NCBI GenBank assembly: GCA_019694555.1
Contig: JAIBBS010000039.1
Span: 1 to 55,138 of the forward strand
Direction of reading: 5' to 3'
Source: Nannocystaceae bacterium
Lineage (GTDB): Bacteria > Myxococcota_A > Polyangia > Nannocystales > Nannocystaceae
Length of the DNA: 55,138 nt
In this document: piece by piece, positions 6,934-15,555 of the stretch
How positions within the stretch are numbered: position 1 is the stretch's first letter
How the letters are laid out: the number at the start of each line of letters is the position of its first letter
Notes under the pieces: model-generated
Told to the model about the DNA's origin: nothing
What the model saw: only the letters and a program-made list of their open reading frames with translations
Database searches by the model: none
Made by a program: the position numbers and the translations under genes

Positions 6934-9852
6934 TCAGCCGTCGCCGCCGGGGCGCTGCAGCAGGTCCGCCGCGCGCTCGAGCTCCGCGGCCTTGCGCGTC
7001 GCGTCCTCGCGGTCCGCCCACGTCGGCCCGCCCTGCTCGAGCGCCGCGCGCCACGCCGTGGCCGCGACGCGCAGGTTGCCGCGCTGGGTCTCGCAGGTCG
7101 CACGCGCGACCTGCAGGTCACGCAGCGACTCGGCCTGCTCGGGTCGCTCGCGCATGGCGGTCCAGGCCGCGAGCGCCTGCGCGAGCGGTTCCTCGGCGGC
7201 GTCGCAGCGCCCCAGCGTCGCGAGCACCAGCGCGACGTTCTTGTGCGCCTCGGCGGTCCAGTCGTTGCGCGTGGGGTAGTGCTCGAGCGCGAGCTCTCGC
7301 GCTTCGATCAGATCCCCGGCCGCCTCTTCGAAACGCCCCGCGCGCGCCAGGTAGGCGCCGCGGTTGTTGAGCGCGGCCAGCCGCGACGCCGGGTTGGGAT
7401 CGGCGAGCACCTGGGCGTCGTACGCCGCGAGCGTGCGCGCGGCGTCGCCGAGCGCGTCCGCGGCCCCGGCGGCGTCGCTGAGCGCGACGGCCCGCAGCTC
7501 GCGCAGGCCCTCGTGGTCCTGCAACGCATCGGCGGCGCGCATGGCCAGGGCCCAGGCCTGCTCGTACTCGCCGCGCGCGCTGTGGCTGGCCGCGAGGTGC
7601 AGCTGCGTGCGCGCGACCAGCTCGAGCGGTGGTTGCGGATCCATGGCCTCGATGCGCGCGACGAGCTCGAGCAGCAGCGCGTGACCCCGCGCGGGGTCCT
7701 CGGCCGCGATGGCCTCGAGCAGGTAGCCCTCGTGGCCGAGCGTCGTCGGCGCATCGCGACCGTACGTCGCCCGGTCGTCGTCGACGACGTCGCGCCAGAC
7801 CTGCTGCGCCTCGGCCCAGCGGTGCTCGAGGCTGAGCGAGCGCGCCAGGTTGCCCCGCGCGCTCGCCCTGACGGTGCCACCGCACGGTCGTGTGCTGCAC
7901 ACCTCGATCACGCGCGTCAGCAACGCGCGCGCCGTCGCCGTGTCCCGCCGGTAGTAGGCGACGAGCGCGTGCATGAAGTCGATGAGCCAGGGCTCGCGCT
8001 GCGCCCGATCGCGGGCCGACTCCGCGGCCTCGGCGTGTGCCGCCCAGCGCTCGGCCTCGGCGAACTCGCCCTCGGAGGCGTGGTGCATCGCCAGGTGCCG
8101 CGCGCACTTGCCCGCGAGCTCGTCGAGGCCCGCCTCGATCGCGTCGTAGTAGGAGCTCTCGTACAGCGAGACCAGCTCGCTGGGGTGCCGCAGGTCGGCG
8201 TGGAGCCCGGCGAGCGCGATGCCGGCGCGGATCCAGATCGACGCCAGCCCGACGCGTGCGACCGGGTCGTCGAGCTCCGCACGCACGTCGGCGATCTCGC
8301 GCAGGGCCTCGTCGAACAGCCCCGCGTCCGCGAGCGATCGCCCGCGGGCCAGCCGCGCGTCGAGCTGCGCCGCGCGGTCGCTGCCCAGCTCGTCGGTCGC
8401 GGTCGCACACGCGGCCGGATCCGGCAGGCCGTCGAGCAACGCATGCACGCGCTCGGGATCGATCGCGCGGTCGTGCACGATCTCGAGCACCGCATCGAGT
8501 GCGGCCGCCGACGTACGCAGGCACGCGGCCTGCGGCGTGCGGCCGGTCGCGTCCACGTCGCAGGCCGCGGTGGCGCCGTCGTGCAGCGCTGCGGTCCAGC
8601 GCTCGAGGCGTCGTCGCATGGTCTGCAGCTGATCGGTGGGCACGCGACCGACCAGCGCGCGCTCCCAGGTGGCGGCGGCGCCGTGATGCCGGGTCGCGAG
8701 CTCGATCACCTCGCACTGCGAGGGGGCCGCGGCGAGCCACGCCGGCGCGGCGACGACGGCGGCGACAGCGAGACCGGCCGCCGCGATCCACCGGCGGCGC
8801 CGCGGCGCGAGCGCGTCGCGCAGCGCGTCCATCGACGGCCAGCGATCCTGTGGACGCGGTGCGAGCCCGCGCAGGATCGCCGCGCGCAGCCACTGGGGTG
8901 CGCGCGCCGACTCGGCGCGCGTCAGCACCGGCGGCGCGCGCTTGGCCTCCGCGAGCGCGTGGAGATTGCCGGTGTACGGGCGTCGGCCGTAGACCGCCTC
9001 GAACAGCGCGACGCAGAACGCGAACTGATCCGAGCGCGCGTCGACGGTGCCACCTGTGTGCTGCTCCGGCGCCATGTACAGCGGCGTGCCCAGCACGGTG
9101 CCGGTCGCGGTGAGGGTTCCCGCGAGGGTCTGCGCGACCTCGGCGTGGGCTTCGTCGAGCTCGCGGGCGCGCGGGTCGCCGACCTCGCTGCCACCGCTGC
9201 GAACGATCCGCGCGAGGCCGAAGTCGCCCACGCGCACGCGAGCGTCGCGACCGATGAGCACGTTGCCGGGCTTGAAGTCGCGATGGACCATGCCGGCGGC
9301 GTGCGCTGCGGCCAGACCCGCTGCGGCCTGGCGAAACACCGCGACGATCTCTGTCTGCGCGTGGCGGCCGGCCGCGAGCCACGCATCGAGCGAGCCGCCG
9401 TCGACCAGCTCCATCACGATGAAGATTCCGATCGCGTCGGCCCCGAGGCGGTGCTGGCCGACGTCGAACACCGCGACGACGTTGGGATGCGAGAGCCTCG
9501 CGAGCGCGCGCGCCTCCCGGGCGACGCGGCGCAGCGCCTCGGTGTCGCTGGCCGAACGCGGCGCCAGCAGCTTCACCGCGACCTCGCGGCCCAGCAGGGG
9601 ATCGCGCGCGCGCCAGACCTCGCCCATGGCACCGCGACCGATGGGCGCGACCAGCTGATAGCGCGGCAGACTCGGCGGCACGGGCGTGTCGAACAACGCC
9701 GCGCGGACGGCGGCCGCTGCCCGTTGCTCGGACCAGCCGCCCTCGCGCAGCCCCGCGGCCGCGGGGCCGATGCCGCTGGGCGCGGTGGTCCGACCCTGCA
9801 GCGACGCGTCGTCCGCGAAGGACTCGTCGGCGCCGCGCGTGCCCCGATCCAC
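6934..9852 (-). CDS. Transmembrane Ser/Thr protein kinase with C-terminal TPR region
   Basis: 972 residues from a GTG at 9852 (VDRGTRGADESF), chosen for GAGG 5 bases upstream and because longer starts run into the arsR operator. The Hanks-type kinase domain spans about 65-345: glycine loop IGRGAMGEV, Lys94 in VAVKLL, HRD at 190-192, DFG at 210-212, APEQ at 261-264. The catalytic loop reads HRDFKPGN (usually HRDVKPxN). One membrane helix follows at about 354-375, then some 590 residues of helical TPR-like repeats, presumably outside the membrane. This kinase-TM-TPR layout is typical of myxobacterial sensor kinases. It is divergent from arsR and its start is 56 bases from the arsR operator. Confidence 0.9.
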   Translation of the reverse strand: MDRGTRGADESFADDASLQGRTTAPSGIGPAAAGLREGGWSEQRAAAAVRAALFDTPVPPSLPRYQLVAPIGRGAMGEVWRARDPLLGREVAVKLLAPRSASDTEALRRVAREARALARLSHPNVVAVFDVGQHRLGADAIGIFIVMELVDGGSLDAWLAAGRHAQTEIVAVFRQAAAGLAAAHAAGMVHRDFKPGNVLIGRDARVRVGDFGLARIVRSGGSEVGDPRARELDEAHAEVAQTLAGTLTATGTVLGTPLYMAPEQHTGGTVDARSDQFAFCVALFEAVYGRRPYTGNLHALAEAKRAPPVLTRAESARAPQWLRAAILRGLAPRPQDRWPSMDALRDALAPRRRRWIAAAGLAVAAVVAAPAWLAAAPSQCEVIELATRHHGAAATWERALVGRVPTDQLQTMRRRLERWTAALHDGATAACDVDATGRTPQAACLRTSAAALDAVLEIVHDRAIDPERVHALLDGLPDPAACATATDELGSDRAAQLDARLARGRSLADAGLFDEALREIADVRAELDDPVARVGLASIWIRAGIALAGLHADLRHPSELVSLYESSYYDAIEAGLDELAGKCARHLAMHHASEGEFAEAERWAAHAEAAESARDRAQREPWLIDFMHALVAYYRRDTATARALLTRVIEVCSTRPCGGTVRASARGNLARSLSLEHRWAEAQQVWRDVVDDDRATYGRDAPTTLGHEGYLLEAIAAEDPARGHALLLELVARIEAMDPQPPLELVARTQLHLAASHSARGEYEQAWALAMRAADALQDHEGLRELRAVALSDAAGAADALGDAARTLAAYDAQVLADPNPASRLAALNNRGAYLARAGRFEEAAGDLIEARELALEHYPTRNDWTAEAHKNVALVLATLGRCDAAEEPLAQALAAWTAMRERPEQAESLRDLQVARATCETQRGNLRVAATAWRAALEQGGPTWADREDATRKAAELERAADLLQRPGGDG

Positions 9853-9860
9853 TGGCCTCG

Positions 9861-9866
9861 ATGGTA
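9861..9866 (-). promoter_or_regulatory. Candidate -10 element of the kinase gene
   Basis: On the minus strand TACCAT lies 8 bases before the GTG start at 9852. The GAGG ribosome binding site lies inside that gap, so any leader would be only a few bases long. No -35 box is obvious. Confidence 0.28.
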
Positions 9867-9896
9867 GCAGGTCGTGGGGCGACCTCGCGGTCGCGG

Positions 9897-9924
9897 TTGA
9901 CCTCCGCGACGTTTCGACTATCAT
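9897..9924 (+). promoter_or_regulatory. arsR operon promoter
   Basis: TTGACC (9897-9902), a 16-base spacer and TATCAT (9919-9924). Transcription would start near 9931, only a few bases before the arsR ATG. The -10 box and half of the spacer lie inside the operator dyad, so ArsR binding should block RNA polymerase. Confidence 0.6.
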
Positions 9925-9933
9925 CGAAACGTC
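9908..9933. promoter_or_regulatory. ArsR operator: perfect 10-bp inverted repeat
   Basis: Arms GACGTTTCGA and TCGAAACGTC flank a 6-base centre (CTATCA) with no mismatch. The dyad covers the -10 region of the arsR promoter and ends one base before the arsR ATG. This is the expected position and size for a winged-helix ArsR autorepressor. The divergent kinase gene starts 56 bases away and could also be affected. Confidence 0.75.
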
Positions 9934-9934
9934 G

Positions 9935-10246
9935 ATGAGCGCCAAGCTCGAGCGTCACGCGGACCAGCTGGCGGCCCTGGGCAGCCCGGTGCGGCTGGCG
10001 ATCCTGCGCTACGTCGTGCAGGGCGACGCCGCCGGCACGGTGGTGGGCGACATCCAGGCGAAGCTCGACATCCCGTGGTCGACGCTGAGCCACCACCTCG
10101 AGCGGCTGGCCTCGGCGGGCTTGCTCAAGCAGCGCGCCGAGGGCCGCTTCATCCACTACAGCGCGGACTACAAGGCTCTGCGCGCGTTGACCGACTACCT
10201 GTGGGAGGACTGCTGCAAGGGCGGCAACGCCGGCGCGTGTTGTTGA
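9935..10246 (+). CDS. arsR: Arsenic-responsive ArsR repressor
   Basis: 103 residues with a winged helix (AALGSPVRLAILRYVVQG through STLSHHLERLASAGLL). It lacks the CxC motif in the recognition helix that classical plasmid ArsR uses. It has four Cys at the C-terminus: C93, C94, C102 and C103 (EDCCKGGNAGACC). This resembles the C95/C96/C102 arsenite site known from Acidithiobacillus ferrooxidans ArsR, so As(III) sensing by the C-terminal Cys cluster is likely. It is first in the arsR-reductase-acr3 operon and sits under its own operator dyad. Confidence 0.9.
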   Translation: MSAKLERHADQLAALGSPVRLAILRYVVQGDAAGTVVGDIQAKLDIPWSTLSHHLERLASAGLLKQRAEGRFIHYSADYKALRALTDYLWEDCCKGGNAGACC

Positions 10247-10293
10247 AGCGACCGCGCTTCTCAGCTCCCACGGTCGCAGCAAGGACACGGATC

Positions 10294-11046
10294 ATGATGC
10301 ACGCAATCCCGCTCGCGCTCGCGCTGGTGCTCGCCGCCGCTTGCACGCCCACGCCCGCGCCCACGCGCACCTCGAGCTCGCCTCCCACCGACGCGCCCGC
10401 CGTCCCCGCCGCCAGGAGCACCATGCACGAGACGCTGGTCCACGACCTCGACGCCCTCGCCACGCAGCTCGACGAGATCGCCGCCGAGCGGCGCGTACCG
10501 CTGGATCGGATCGCGGCGTTCGTGCGTGAGCGGCGGGCCGCAGGCAAGCCCGTGCGGCTGACGTTCATCTGCACCGGCAACTCGCGCCGCAGCCACCTCG
10601 CGCAGCTGTGGGCGGCCGCGGTCGCGCGCTACTACGGCATCGATGGCGTCGAGACCTTCTCGGGCGGCACCGAGCCCAGCGCCTTCAACCCCCGCACGCT
10701 CGCCGCGGTGGAGCGCGCCGGCTTCGTGGTCGAACGGCCGGCGCAGCCGGGCGACAACCCGCACTACCGCATCGGCTACGCCCGCGACGTCGCGCCGATC
10801 GAGGCCTTCTCGAAGCGCTACGACGACGCGAGCAACCCCAGCGCCGACTTCGTCGCGGTCATGACCTGCAGCGAGGCCGATCAGGAGTGTCCGTTCGTGC
10901 CCGGCGCCGCGCTGCGCGTGTCGTTGCCGTACGAGGATCCCAAGGTCGCCGACGACACGCCGCAGGAGGCTGCGCGCTACGACGAGCGCTCGCGGCAGAT
11001 CGCGACCGAGATGCTGTACCTGTTCTCGCGGGTCGCCGGCGCATGA
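10294..11046 (+). CDS. Arsenate-reductase-like low-molecular-weight phosphatase, with possible lipoprotein signal
   Basis: 250 residues if started at 10294. The LMW-PTP P-loop is [10 protein letters not shown] (C93, R99). [10 protein letters not shown] supplies C192 and C199 with the same 7-residue spacing as the C82/C89 redox pair of thioredoxin-coupled Staphylococcus ArsC, and DP in YEDPK is the expected acid loop. It should reduce arsenate to arsenite. Oddly, the first 20 residues are a lipoprotein signal (LALVLAAAC). Two starts have good ribosome sites: AAGGA before 10294, and AGGAG before the ATG at 10423, which would give a 207-residue cytoplasmic enzyme. Its stop overlaps the acr3 ATG by 4 bases. 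Confidence 0.88.
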   Translation: MMHAIPLALALVLAAACTPTPAPTRTSSSPPTDAPAVPAARSTMHETLVHDLDALATQLDEIAAERRVPLDRIAAFVRERRAAGKPVRLTFICTGNSRRSHLAQLWAAAVARYYGIDGVETFSGGTEPSAFNPRTLAAVERAGFVVERPAQPGDNPHYRIGYARDVAPIEAFSKRYDDASNPSADFVAVMTCSEADQECPFVPGAALRVSLPYEDPKVADDTPQEAARYDERSRQIATEMLYLFSRVAGA

Positions 11047-12119
11047 CCGCGACCGCGCGTCGGCTGTCGTTCCTCGACCGCTACCTCACGGTGTGGATCT
11101 TCCTCGCCATGGCGCTGGGCGTGGCGCTGGGCCACTTCGTGCCCACGCTGCCGAGCGTGCTGCACCGCTTCGACGTCGGCACCACCAACGTGCCGATCGC
11201 CATCGGCCTGGTGCTGATGATGTTCCCGCCGCTGGCCAAGGTGCGCTACGAGCAACTGGGCCAGGTCTTCCGCAACCGCCGGATCCTCGCGCTGTCGCTG
11301 GCGCTCAACTGGATCGTCGGGCCGCTGCTGATGTTCGGGCTCGCCGCGACCCTGCTCGCCGATCAGCCCGACTACATGGTCGGGCTGATCCTGGTGGGGC
11401 TGGCCCGCTGCATCGCGATGGTGCTGGTGTGGAACGATCTCGCCTGCGGCTCGAGCGAGTACGCCGCCGGACTCGTCGCGTTCAACAGCATCTTCCAGGT
11501 GCTGCTGTACAGCGTGTACGCCTGGCTGTTCGCGGCGGTGCTGCCCCCGATGCTGGGCCTGCCGAGCACCACGGTCGACATCGGCGTCGGCGAGATCTTC
11601 GAGAGCGTCGCGATCTACCTCGGGGTGCCGTTCGCGGCCGGCTTCCTGGTGCGCCTGCTGCTGCGCCGCCGCAAGGGCGACGCGTGGTACAGCGACCGCT
11701 TCATCCCCGCGATCTCGCCGATCACGCTGGTGGCGTTGCTCGCGACCATCGTGGTCATGTTCAGCCTGCAGGGCGCGACCATCGTGCGCTCGCCGCTCGA
11801 CGTGCTGCGGATCGCAGTGCCGCTGGTGGTGTACTTCGCGGTGATGTTCTTCGTGAGCTTCTGGGCCGCCCGACGCGCCGGCGCCGACTATCCCCGCACC
11901 GCGACGCTGGCGTTCACCGCCGCGGGCAACAACTTCGAGCTCGCGATCGCGGTGTCGATCGCGGTGTTCGGACTGGGCTCGAAGGTCGCGTTCGCGGCGG
12001 TGATCGGGCCGCTGGTCGAGGTGCCGGCGCTGATCCTGCTGGTCCGCGTGGCGCTGTGGCTGCGCGGCCGCGGTGCGAGCCCGGCCGCGGCGGAGCCGGA
12101 GCCGGCGCGAAGCGCCTGA
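11043..12119 (+). CDS. acr3: Arsenite efflux transporter Acr3
   Basis: 358 residues with about ten membrane helices. The family signature [31 protein letters not shown] is present, including the conserved Cys in ARC that is required for arsenite transport. [20 protein letters not shown] near the C-terminus is the second conserved block. It exports As(III) through the inner membrane, driven by the proton motive force. Its ATG overlaps the stop of the reductase gene (ATGA). A full ArsA ATPase gene converges 12 bases downstream, which is unusual because Acr3 normally works alone. Confidence 0.95.
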   Translation: MTATARRLSFLDRYLTVWIFLAMALGVALGHFVPTLPSVLHRFDVGTTNVPIAIGLVLMMFPPLAKVRYEQLGQVFRNRRILALSLALNWIVGPLLMFGLAATLLADQPDYMVGLILVGLARCIAMVLVWNDLACGSSEYAAGLVAFNSIFQVLLYSVYAWLFAAVLPPMLGLPSTTVDIGVGEIFESVAIYLGVPFAAGFLVRLLLRRRKGDAWYSDRFIPAISPITLVALLATIVVMFSLQGATIVRSPLDVLRIAVPLVVYFAVMFFVSFWAARRAGADYPRTATLAFTAAGNNFELAIAVSIAVFGLGSKVAFAAVIGPLVEVPALILLVRVALWLRGRGASPAAAEPEPARSA

Positions 12120-12131
12120 GCACGCACGCGC

Positions 12132-13883
12132 TCAGGTCGCGAGCGCGAGCAGGGCCTCGGCGCCGCGGGGCTCGCTGGGGCGCCACGGCACCACCGCCAG
12201 GCGTCGGGCGAGCGCACGCACGCGTTCGATCTGCGCGCGCTCGATCGCGACCCGTCGCGCCAGCAGCGGATCGCGCGTGGCCGTGGCCGCGAGGCTGGCG
12301 TTGACGACCCACGCCCACGGTTCGATGCCCGCGCGGCGAAGGTCGTCCTGCAGGCGGCTGGCCTCGGACACCGGCGTGGTCTCCGGCAGCGTGACGAGCA
12401 CGATCTTGGTCCACGCGGGATCCCGCAGGCGCATCAGCGGCGTGGTCAACCGCGGCACCAGGCTCTGGTCGACCTTGCGCAGCATCTCGCGGTGGTAGGC
12501 ACCGGTCGCGTCGAGCAGCAGCAGCGTGTGCCCGGTCGGTGCGGTGTCGAGCACCACCAGCTGCTGTCGCGCGCGTGCGACCGTGCGCGAGAAGGCGTGG
12601 AACACCGCGACCTCCTCGGTGCACGGCGAGCGCAGATCCTCGAGCAGCAGCGCGCGGCCCTCGTCGTCGAGGTGCTTGCCCTTGCTCGCGAGCACACCCT
12701 CGACGTAGGCCTGGGTCTCGGCCGCGGGATCGATGCGGCTGATCTCGAGCCCCGGCACCGCGCCGGCGACCGTCGCGGCGACGTGGGCGGCGGGATCGGT
12801 GGTGGACAGCAGCACCTCGACGCCGCGGCGCGCGACCGCGACCGCCAGCGCGGCGGCGACGGTGGTCTTGCCGACGCCGCCCTTGCCCATGACCATGACC
12901 AAGCCGCGGGGCTCTCGCACGATCGCGTCGACCAGCGACGACAGCGGCGGGAAATCGTCGCCGACCATCGCGACCACGGCCGCGGCGCGCACGGCCTGCG
13001 GGTCGCCCAGCACCGCACGCAACGCGTCGAGCCCGAGCATCTCGTAGGGGCACAGCGGGATCTCGGTGCGGGGCAGCGCCGCCAGCGACGGCGGCATCGC
13101 GGCCAGCGCGGCCTCGCCCCGCTGCTGCAGCGCCATCGCCACGGCGTCGTCGGCCGCGGTGGCCCGGAACACGCCGTTGACGACGAGGTGCTGCTGCACC
13201 AGACCGATCGCGCGCAGCTCCGCCGCGGTGCGATCGGCCTCGCGCAGCGCCGTCGCCTCCGCACGCGTGACCAGCACCACGGTCGTGCGCGCGGCGTCCT
13301 CGAGGGCGCGTCGCGCGGCCAGGAATCGATCGTGGCGCGTGGTCAAGCCACCGTGGGGGCCCAGGCACGAGGCGCCGCGGGTGTTGTGATCGAGGAAGCT
13401 GGTCCACGCGCGCGGCAGATCGAGCAGGCGCAGCGTGTGCCCGGTGGGTGCGGTGTCGAACACGACGTGATCGAAGTCGGCGTCGTCACCCGCGAGCAGC
13501 CCTGCGAAGCGATCGAACGCGGCGATCTCGGTGGTGCACGCGCCCGAGAGCTCCTCGCGCATCCGTGCCAGCTCGGCCGCATCGACCGAGCTCTGGTACG
13601 GCGCGAGCACGCGCTCGCGATAGTCCTGTGCGGCCTGCTCGGGGTCGATGTTGGCCGCGCTGAGGCCCGGCGCCCCGGGCACCGGTCGTGGCTGCGCGCC
13701 CAACCGCACGCCCAGCATCTCGTCGAGGTTGGAGGCCGGATCGGTGCTGACCAGCAGCACGCGCTTGCCCGCGTCCGCCAGCCGCAGCGCCGTCGCACAC
13801 GCGAGCGTGGTCTTGCCGACGCCACCTTTGCCGGTGAAGAAGAGGTAGCGGGTCGACCAAGCCAACGCGGGCGCGGGCGTCAT
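12132..13883 (-). CDS. arsA: Arsenical pump-driving ATPase ArsA, tandem two-domain form
   Basis: 583 residues, the same length as plasmid R773 ArsA. Two P-loops GKGGVGKT lie at about 18-25 and 333-340; each half also has the DTAPTGHT signature. The three arsenite ligands of ArsA are conserved in place: C116 (SGACTTEIAAF), C173 (GASCLGPHGG) and C421 (SPCTEEVAVF), against C113/C172/C422 in R773. It should energise arsenite export, classically with ArsB. No arsB is present here; the nearest pump is Acr3 on the opposite strand. No arsD chaperone is seen. TATGCT sits 9 bases before the ATG, so it may be transcribed alone. Confidence 0.95.
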   Translation of the reverse strand: MTPAPALAWSTRYLFFTGKGGVGKTTLACATALRLADAGKRVLLVSTDPASNLDEMLGVRLGAQPRPVPGAPGLSAANIDPEQAAQDYRERVLAPYQSSVDAAELARMREELSGACTTEIAAFDRFAGLLAGDDADFDHVVFDTAPTGHTLRLLDLPRAWTSFLDHNTRGASCLGPHGGLTTRHDRFLAARRALEDAARTTVVLVTRAEATALREADRTAAELRAIGLVQQHLVVNGVFRATAADDAVAMALQQRGEAALAAMPPSLAALPRTEIPLCPYEMLGLDALRAVLGDPQAVRAAAVVAMVGDDFPPLSSLVDAIVREPRGLVMVMGKGGVGKTTVAAALAVAVARRGVEVLLSTTDPAAHVAATVAGAVPGLEISRIDPAAETQAYVEGVLASKGKHLDDEGRALLLEDLRSPCTEEVAVFHAFSRTVARARQQLVVLDTAPTGHTLLLLDATGAYHREMLRKVDQSLVPRLTTPLMRLRDPAWTKIVLVTLPETTPVSEASRLQDDLRRAGIEPWAWVVNASLAATATRDPLLARRVAIERAQIERVRALARRLAVVPWRPSEPRGAEALLALAT

Positions 13884-13892
13884 GCGTTCGAC

Positions 13893-13898
13893 AGCATA
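13893..13898 (-). promoter_or_regulatory. Candidate -10 element for arsA
   Basis: On the minus strand TATGCT is 9 bases before the arsA ATG at 13883, and no ribosome binding site fits between. This is one of the recurrent start-proximal TA-N3-T hexamers. No ArsR operator dyad like that at 9908-9933 is visible nearby. Confidence 0.33.
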
Positions 13899-13929
13899 CG
13901 TGGCCGCCGCGCAAGCGCGTGCGAAGCGA

Positions 13930-14190
13930 TTGCGGGGGGCGCGGCGGCCGAGCGGAGGCCGCGTCAGGGGTCACGGTCGCGCCCGCGATCGCGCCGCCGA
14001 ACACGTGGTCGACGACGCCGCGCGGGGGCTCACCGCTGCGATCGAGCATGAAGTCGACACCGGTGCGGAGCTCGTCGGATACGAACGCGAGTGCACGGTC
14101 GTACGCGCCGCTCGCGGCCTGCGAGCCAACCGATGCCCGCGCCGTCGGGGTGGCTCGGACGCCTCGGCGCTGCGACGGTCGCCGCGCGGG
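13930..14190 (-). pseudogene. Coding-like fragment of unknown origin
   Basis: This 430-base gap has no intact gene. One minus-strand frame reads like real protein (GAYDRALAFVSDELRTGVDF, then GVVDHVFGGAIAGATV). It has no plausible start or signal peptide, and the frame runs on into arsA in a different phase. It may be a remnant of a lipoprotein or outer-membrane protein gene. It could also be chance in GC-rich DNA. Confidence 0.25.
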
Positions 14191-14312
14191 TGTTCCCTCA
14201 CCAGCGCCACCGCGTGTGCGCCTCGGGGCCCGCCTGGCGACCGGCCGGGTCGTCGCACGCCGCACGCCGCGCTGGGCCGGCGCGCCTGCGACTGTTACGG
14301 TGGTCGCACACC

Positions 14313-14669
14313 ATGGCCGCCGATCCCCGCGTGTTCTTCGCCGCCGAGCGCACATTGCTCGCGTGGATCCGCACCGCGATCGCGATGGTCGGCCTGGGCT
14401 TCGTGGTCGCGCGCTTCGGTCTGTTCCTGCAGCTGTTCGAGCACCAGGCGCAGCTGCCCGCGAGCCATCACGTGTCGCCGTGGATCGGCGCGGCGCTGGC
14501 CTTGCTCGGTGCGATGCTGGCGGCGGTGCAGTCGTGGCAACACGCGCGATTCGTGCGTACGCTCGGGGCCGACGAGCTGCCGCCGCGCTACAGCACCGCC
14601 GTGGCGCCGATGCTGGGCTTCGCGGTCGCGCTCGCCGGCGGGATGCTCGCGACGGTCTTGATGATGTGA
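14313..14669 (+). CDS. DUF202 / YidH-family small membrane protein
   Basis: 118 residues. It opens with DPRVFFAAERTLLAWIRTAIAMVGLGFVVARFG; the AERTxLAWxRT motif is diagnostic for DUF202 (YidH-like) proteins. Three membrane helices are visible at about 24-42, 58-78 and 98-117. The biochemical role of the family is not established. The ATG at 14313 is preceded by TACGGT 11 bases upstream. It converges on the VOC-fusion gene, ending 10 bases from that gene's stop. Nothing in the neighbourhood suggests a partner. Confidence 0.85.
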   Translation: MAADPRVFFAAERTLLAWIRTAIAMVGLGFVVARFGLFLQLFEHQAQLPASHHVSPWIGAALALLGAMLAAVQSWQHARFVRTLGADELPPRYSTAVAPMLGFAVALAGGMLATVLMM

Positions 14670-14679
14670 CCGTCGCCGA

Positions 14680-15330
14680 TCACTCGGCGTCCCAGTCCGC
14701 CTGGTAGCGGTCGACGTCGATGCCGTGTTCGATGAGCGGCTTGCGGTTGCGGCCGCGCGTGACCTTGGGGCTGGCGAGGATGTAGCCGCGGATCACCTCC
14801 TCGCGCGTCACGAAGCGCGTGGCGGAGGCGAGCTCCTCGGCGACCGCGGCGACCTTGCGCCGCGCGAGCGCGCGGAACAACGCCGGCACCGCCTTGAGCA
14901 GCGACTTGAGCAGGGCCTCCGCCTCCGGCTGCCACGTGAGCACCTTGGGCAGCTCGGGCACGAAGTCGTACTCGTCCTCGCTCAGCGCTCGCCACACGTA
15001 GACGGTGTTGCCGTCGCCGTCGCGCACCGCTCCGACCAACGATTGGTCGGGCATGCGCGTGGCCGGCAGGTACAGTCGCGCGCCCAGCGTGCACAGGTGC
15101 TCGAGCGCGGCCTCGACCGTCGGCGACTGCACGCGGATCGCGACCGGGTGCTCCGGCTTGCGCGTCGCCAACAATCGGATCGAACAGCTGCCGGTGTCGA
15201 GATCGATCCAGCCCTCGCCCTGTTCGCGCACCCGGAATCCGAGCGCGTCGACATACAGCGCCCGCGCCCTGCCGAGGTCGGAGACCGGCACGTCGACGTG
15301 GCTGAGTCCGAAGAAGGTCACCGCAGGCAT
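14680..15330 (-). CDS. VOC-family (glyoxalase-like) protein fused to a PCP_red-like domain
   Basis: 216 residues. Residues 5-115 form one VOC unit (FFGLSHVDVPVSDLGRARAL and DGDGNTVYVW), normally a metal-dependent dioxygenase, isomerase or binding fold. H11 is the likely metal ligand; the second half-site ligands are less clear. Residues 130-190 (LTWQPEAEALLKSLLKAVP, then VTREEVIRG) resemble PCP_red, the small helical domain at the C-terminus of protochlorophyllide reductase subunit B that also occurs in non-photosynthetic proteins. The fusion is unusual. TACGAT sits 8 bases before the ATG, suggesting a short-leader transcript. Substrate unknown. Confidence 0.8.
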   Translation of the reverse strand: MPAVTFFGLSHVDVPVSDLGRARALYVDALGFRVREQGEGWIDLDTGSCSIRLLATRKPEHPVAIRVQSPTVEAALEHLCTLGARLYLPATRMPDQSLVGAVRDGDGNTVYVWRALSEDEYDFVPELPKVLTWQPEAEALLKSLLKAVPALFRALARRKVAAVAEELASATRFVTREEVIRGYILASPKVTRGRNRKPLIEHGIDVDRYQADWDAE

Positions 15331-15555
15331 GCGCGTCGATCGTAGGGCATTCGTTCGTGGCGGCATCGATGCGCGCGCGGGCGGGACCTGGGCGGCCTGC
15401 GGGCGCACCGCGCCCAACACGGCCCGCGGGCTGGGCCGAAACGCGCCACAGGCCGCGCAGACGCGACCCCGTCGCCCTTTACACGTGCGCCCCTGCCCGC
15501 TACAAGGGGATCCGCGCGGTCGTGACGTTCGACCGCCGGGCGAAGGTGCACCGCA

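Noticed and set aside
6901..9867. A 988-codon plus-strand open frame opposite the kinase gene
   Set aside because: It is Arg/Ala/Gly-rich with no domains and is antisense to a kinase with all catalytic motifs. Very high GC makes long antisense frames common here.
7118..10288. A 1056-codon minus-strand frame crossing arsR and the kinase
   Set aside because: Its translation is Arg-rich low-complexity and overlaps well-supported genes in other frames.
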